From contig NZ_CP066306.1 in assembly GCF_016406145.1 (NCBI RefSeq), positions 186,001 to 250,000 of the forward strand: a stretch of 64,000 bases of DNA, written 5' to 3'. This stretch comes from Pseudomonas putida. GTDB taxonomy: Bacteria; Pseudomonadota; Gammaproteobacteria; Pseudomonadales; Pseudomonadaceae. The first letter of the stretch is position 1. Every line of letters starts with the position of its first letter. Of this stretch, positions 62,037 through 64,000 are shown in pieces. The notes beneath the pieces were generated by a model, which saw only the letters and a program-made list of their open reading frames with translations, made no database searches and was not told the DNA's origin. Made by a program: the position numbers and the translations under genes.

Positions 62037-62044
62037 TTCTTGTT
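62037..62044 (-). promoter_or_regulatory. CA motif (Hfq/Crc target) before the Nramp-like gene
   Basis: AACAAGAA on the minus strand fits AANAANAA and ends 21 bases before the start codon. Confidence 0.45.
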
Positions 62045-62195
62045 AAACGAGCGCAGTCGAACACAATAGATAGGATGTCGTACAACTACATTTTGTTTTC
62101 AAATGTTTCTAAGTATTACAGATTTTAGGTGATGCCTTGTTACTACTGGTGTCGCGAGCAGATGCCTCGAAAGTGCCAGTATCCTGCAAATGAAA

Positions 62196-62215
62196 AAGGC
62201 CGTTTGCACGGCCTT
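62196..62215 (-). terminator. Terminator of the DUF2790 gene
   Basis: AAGGCCG/CGGCCTT hairpin followed, on the minus strand, by a T5 run. Confidence 0.85.
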
Positions 62216-62235
62216 CTTCGAACTCGCATGGGCAT

Positions 62236-62496
62236 TTAGTTCTGGTTGCCTTGAGCGTCGTCTGGTTGGTAGTAGCGAATGCTCCGAACCTGGCCAGTGC
62301 TGTCCCGGTAGGTCATGGTCGCGGTGCTTGCCTGGCCTTGGCTTGTGGCCGAGGGGGCGAGGCTGATCACTTCGGCGATGTCCAGGTTCATGCCGTAGTG
62401 GTAGGGCGTCGCTTCGGTGGACTGGGCAAAGGCGCCGGCGCTGGTGCCCAGTGCAAGGGTAGCGAGGGTGAGTGCGAAAACGGTGCGAAGGGTCAT
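62236..62496 (-). CDS. DUF2790 secreted small protein
   Basis: The 86-residue protein has a signal peptide (cleavage near AFA-QS, about residue 24) and the DUF2790 body: YHYGMNLDIAEVISL and MTYRDSTGQVRSIRYYQ. DUF2790 proteins are small periplasmic proteins of pseudomonads without known function; some are induced by copper or stress. ATG 62496 has GGAGAACGACC upstream. A strong inverted repeat (62555-62579) stands about 60 bp upstream. Confidence 0.9.
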   Translation of the reverse strand: MTLRTVFALTLATLALGTSAGAFAQSTEATPYHYGMNLDIAEVISLAPSATSQGQASTATMTYRDSTGQVRSIRYYQPDDAQGNQN

Positions 62497-62554
62497 GGTC
62501 GTTCTCCAGATTCAGTAAGGGGTGGCGACGATTGCTTGCTGTCTGGAACTAATA

Positions 62555-62579
62555 TTGCGCGCAATTAGTTAGCGCGCAA
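62555..62579. promoter_or_regulatory. Inverted repeat TTGCGCGC-N9-GCGCGCAA
   Basis: Perfect 8-base arms with an AT-rich 9-base spacer, surrounded by AT-rich DNA. The left arm is also part of a 12-bp palindrome ATTGCGCGCAAT (62554-62565). It is positioned to control the DUF2790 gene. Confidence 0.5.
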
Positions 62580-62635
62580 AATATATTGCTGCTATGGGCA
62601 GCATTGAGTGCGCATATGAAGGGCTGGCCGTAGGG

Positions 62636-64000
62636 CTAATGACTTCCCGGCCGGTACTGCAGGGCTTCGGCCAGATGCGCCCTGGCAATCGTGCTGGCCC
62701 CCTCCAGGTCGGCCAGCGTGCGTGCTACCTTCAACAGCCTGTGTGCGGCGCGCAGGGAAAGCGTCAGGCGCTCGCAGGCACTCTCCAGCCAGGCCTGGTC
62801 GGCAGCGCACAATTCACAGTGCCGTCGTAGCCCCTCAAGGTCCAGAAACGCATTGGCACAGCCTTGTCGCCGGTGCTGCACCTCGCGCGCCTCGGCCACC
62901 CGGGCCGCCACATCGGCACTTGTCTCGCCGCAAGGTTGATTGTTGAGCGTGGTGGTTTCGCGCGCCACGGTCAGGTGCAGGTCGATGCGGTCCAGTAGCG
63001 GGCCGGAAAGCTTGTTGCGGTAGCGCTGGATCTGTTCGGTGCTGCAGCGGCAGCGGCCCGTGGGGTCGCCCAGGTAACCGCAAGGGCACGGGTTCATGGC
63101 CGCCACCAGTTGGAAGCGCGCCGGAAAGCGTACTTTGTCCCGTGCCCGGGCAATCACGATCTCGCCAGACTCCAGCGGCTCGCGAAGCACCTCAAGTACA
63201 CGGCGCTCGAACTCCGGAAGCTCATCCAGAAACAGTACCCCATGGTGCGCCAGGGTGATTTCACCTGGCTGTGGCCGGCTGCTTCCGCCTACCAGCGCGG
63301 GCCCGGACGCTGAGTGGTGCGGATGGCGAAACGGCCGTTGCGGCCAGCTATCAAGCGGTTTGTGCCCGCTTACCGACTGGATGGCTGCCACTTCCAGCGC
63401 TTCATGCTCATCCAGCGGCGGCAGCAGACCGGGCAGGCGGCTGGCGAGTAGTGTCTTGCCCGTGCCGGGCGGCCCCGTGAACAGCAGGTTATGCGCACCT
63501 GAAGCCGCCAGCAGCAAGGCACGCTTGGCGGCCACCTGGCCCTGCACCTCGCTGAGGTCGGGGTAAGGGCGGCTGTGCAGCAACAGACCGTTGGCGGCAA
63601 AGGGAGGCAGCGGCACCTGGCCGTTGAGGTGCGCGACCAGTTCCAGCAGGTGCCCCACGGCGTACACCACCAGCCCACCCGCCAGGCTCGCCTCTTCGGC
63701 GTTTTCCCGCGGCACCACCAGTGCCCGGCCAGCCTCCCGCGCCGCCAGTGCAGCAGGCAGCACGCCCTGCACCGGACGCAGCTTGCCCGAAAGCGCCAGC
63801 TCGCCCAGGCATTCGATGTCGGTCAACGTGGCCACCGGCACTTGGCCGTCAGCGGCAAGGATGCCCAGGGCGATGGCCAGGTCGTAGCGCCCGCCGTCCT
63901 TGGGCAGGTCTGCCGGTGCCAGGTTTTGGGTGATGCGCCTTTGCGGGTAGTTCAGCCCGGAGTTGACGATGGCGCTGCGCACCCTGTCTTTGCTTTCCTT
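62636..64000 (-). CDS. comM: ComM/YifB-type Mg-chelatase-like AAA+ ATPase, 5' end outside the window
   Basis: The visible 454 residues begin KESKDRVRSAIVNSG at the window edge; about 45 N-terminal residues are missing compared with the family. Present are the Lon-like N-terminal domain, the AAA+ core with Walker A FTGPPGTGKT and the Walker B region LFLDELPEF, and the C-terminal Mg-chelatase-type domain with CxxC-like cysteines (PCPCGYLGDPTGRCRC). ComM proteins are hexameric helicases that help branch migration in natural transformation. The end of the gene is complete (stop at 62636). Confidence 0.93.
   Translation of the reverse strand, partial: KESKDRVRSAIVNSGLNYPQRRITQNLAPADLPKDGGRYDLAIALGILAADGQVPVATLTDIECLGELALSGKLRPVQGVLPAALAAREAGRALVVPRENAEEASLAGGLVVYAVGHLLELVAHLNGQVPLPPFAANGLLLHSRPYPDLSEVQGQVAAKRALLLAASGAHNLLFTGPPGTGKTLLASRLPGLLPPLDEHEALEVAAIQSVSGHKPLDSWPQRPFRHPHHSASGPALVGGSSRPQPGEITLAHHGVLFLDELPEFERRVLEVLREPLESGEIVIARARDKVRFPARFQLVAAMNPCPCGYLGDPTGRCRCSTEQIQRYRNKLSGPLLDRIDLHLTVARETTTLNNQPCGETSADVAARVAEAREVQHRRQGCANAFLDLEGLRRHCELCAADQAWLESACERLTLSLRAAHRLLKVARTLADLEGASTIARAHLAEALQYRPGSH

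Overview
The window is a chromosomal segment of a Pseudomonas of the P. putida type. The reasons are the high GC content, the gene order from crc/pyrE through argB-algC-dut-coaBC, radC, rpmB-rpmG, dadA-dadX, xpt and rep (the same order as known in P. aeruginosa and P. putida), the L-lysine catabolic genes amaB-amaA with hglS, and two families of intergenic REP palindromes. About 56 protein genes are supported. I see no tRNA, rRNA, CRISPR array, prophage or complete insertion sequence.

Layout. 0-8 kb is core: the start of crc, pyrE, the leftward block coaBC-dut-algC-argB, radC, an orphan dipeptide-binding protein and rpmB-rpmG. 8-24 kb centres on amine and amino-acid use: homologues of the P. 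aeruginosa polyamine genes pauC (aldehyde dehydrogenase), pauB4 (FAD oxidase) and pauR (repressor), interleaved with an MFS transporter, a phospholipase-D-like lipoprotein, a MocR regulator, the lrp/dadA/dadX D-alanine module, a cytochrome c5 and an acetyl-CoA hydrolase/transferase. 24-33 kb holds xpt, rep, a GGDEF/EAL protein, a MATE pump with a divergent LysR, and a chemoreceptor. 33-38.5 kb is the lysine degradation locus: hglS (2-oxoadipate to D-2-hydroxyglutarate), a LysR regulator, then amaB and amaA (pipecolate route).

38.5-41.5 kb is a small accessory island: a decayed gene, a PAAR-tipped candidate type VI effector with a glycine-zipper C-terminus, and two overlapping or adjacent membrane-protein genes that are plausible immunity genes. 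Base composition falls to about 40% GC in the immunity-like genes. 41.7-49.5 kb carries a hydrolase group (YcaC-like isochorismatase, ABM-domain protein, arylesterase/perhydrolase, Tat-exported amidohydrolase), a DUF6124/DUF3077 pair, an OprD porin and a LysR gene. The LysR promoter and the first hydrolase promoter share the same interrupted palindrome. 49.6-60.5 kb holds a Kef-type antiporter, two AraC-type regulators, a second YcaC paralogue, and a large signalling module: a 1685-residue pseudokinase/ATPase/GAF/histidine kinase diverging from a winged-helix-REC-LuxR regulator and a stand-alone receiver. 60.5-64 kb has a scrambled copy of the DUF6124/DUF3077 region, a non-canonical Nramp-like transporter, a DUF2790 gene and the 3' part of comM/yifB.

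The main candidates for undescribed biology are the pseudokinase phosphorelay beside the YcaC paralogue, the PAAR/immunity island, the shared LysR operator, and the scrambled cassette copy that supplies the last codons of the stand-alone receiver gene.
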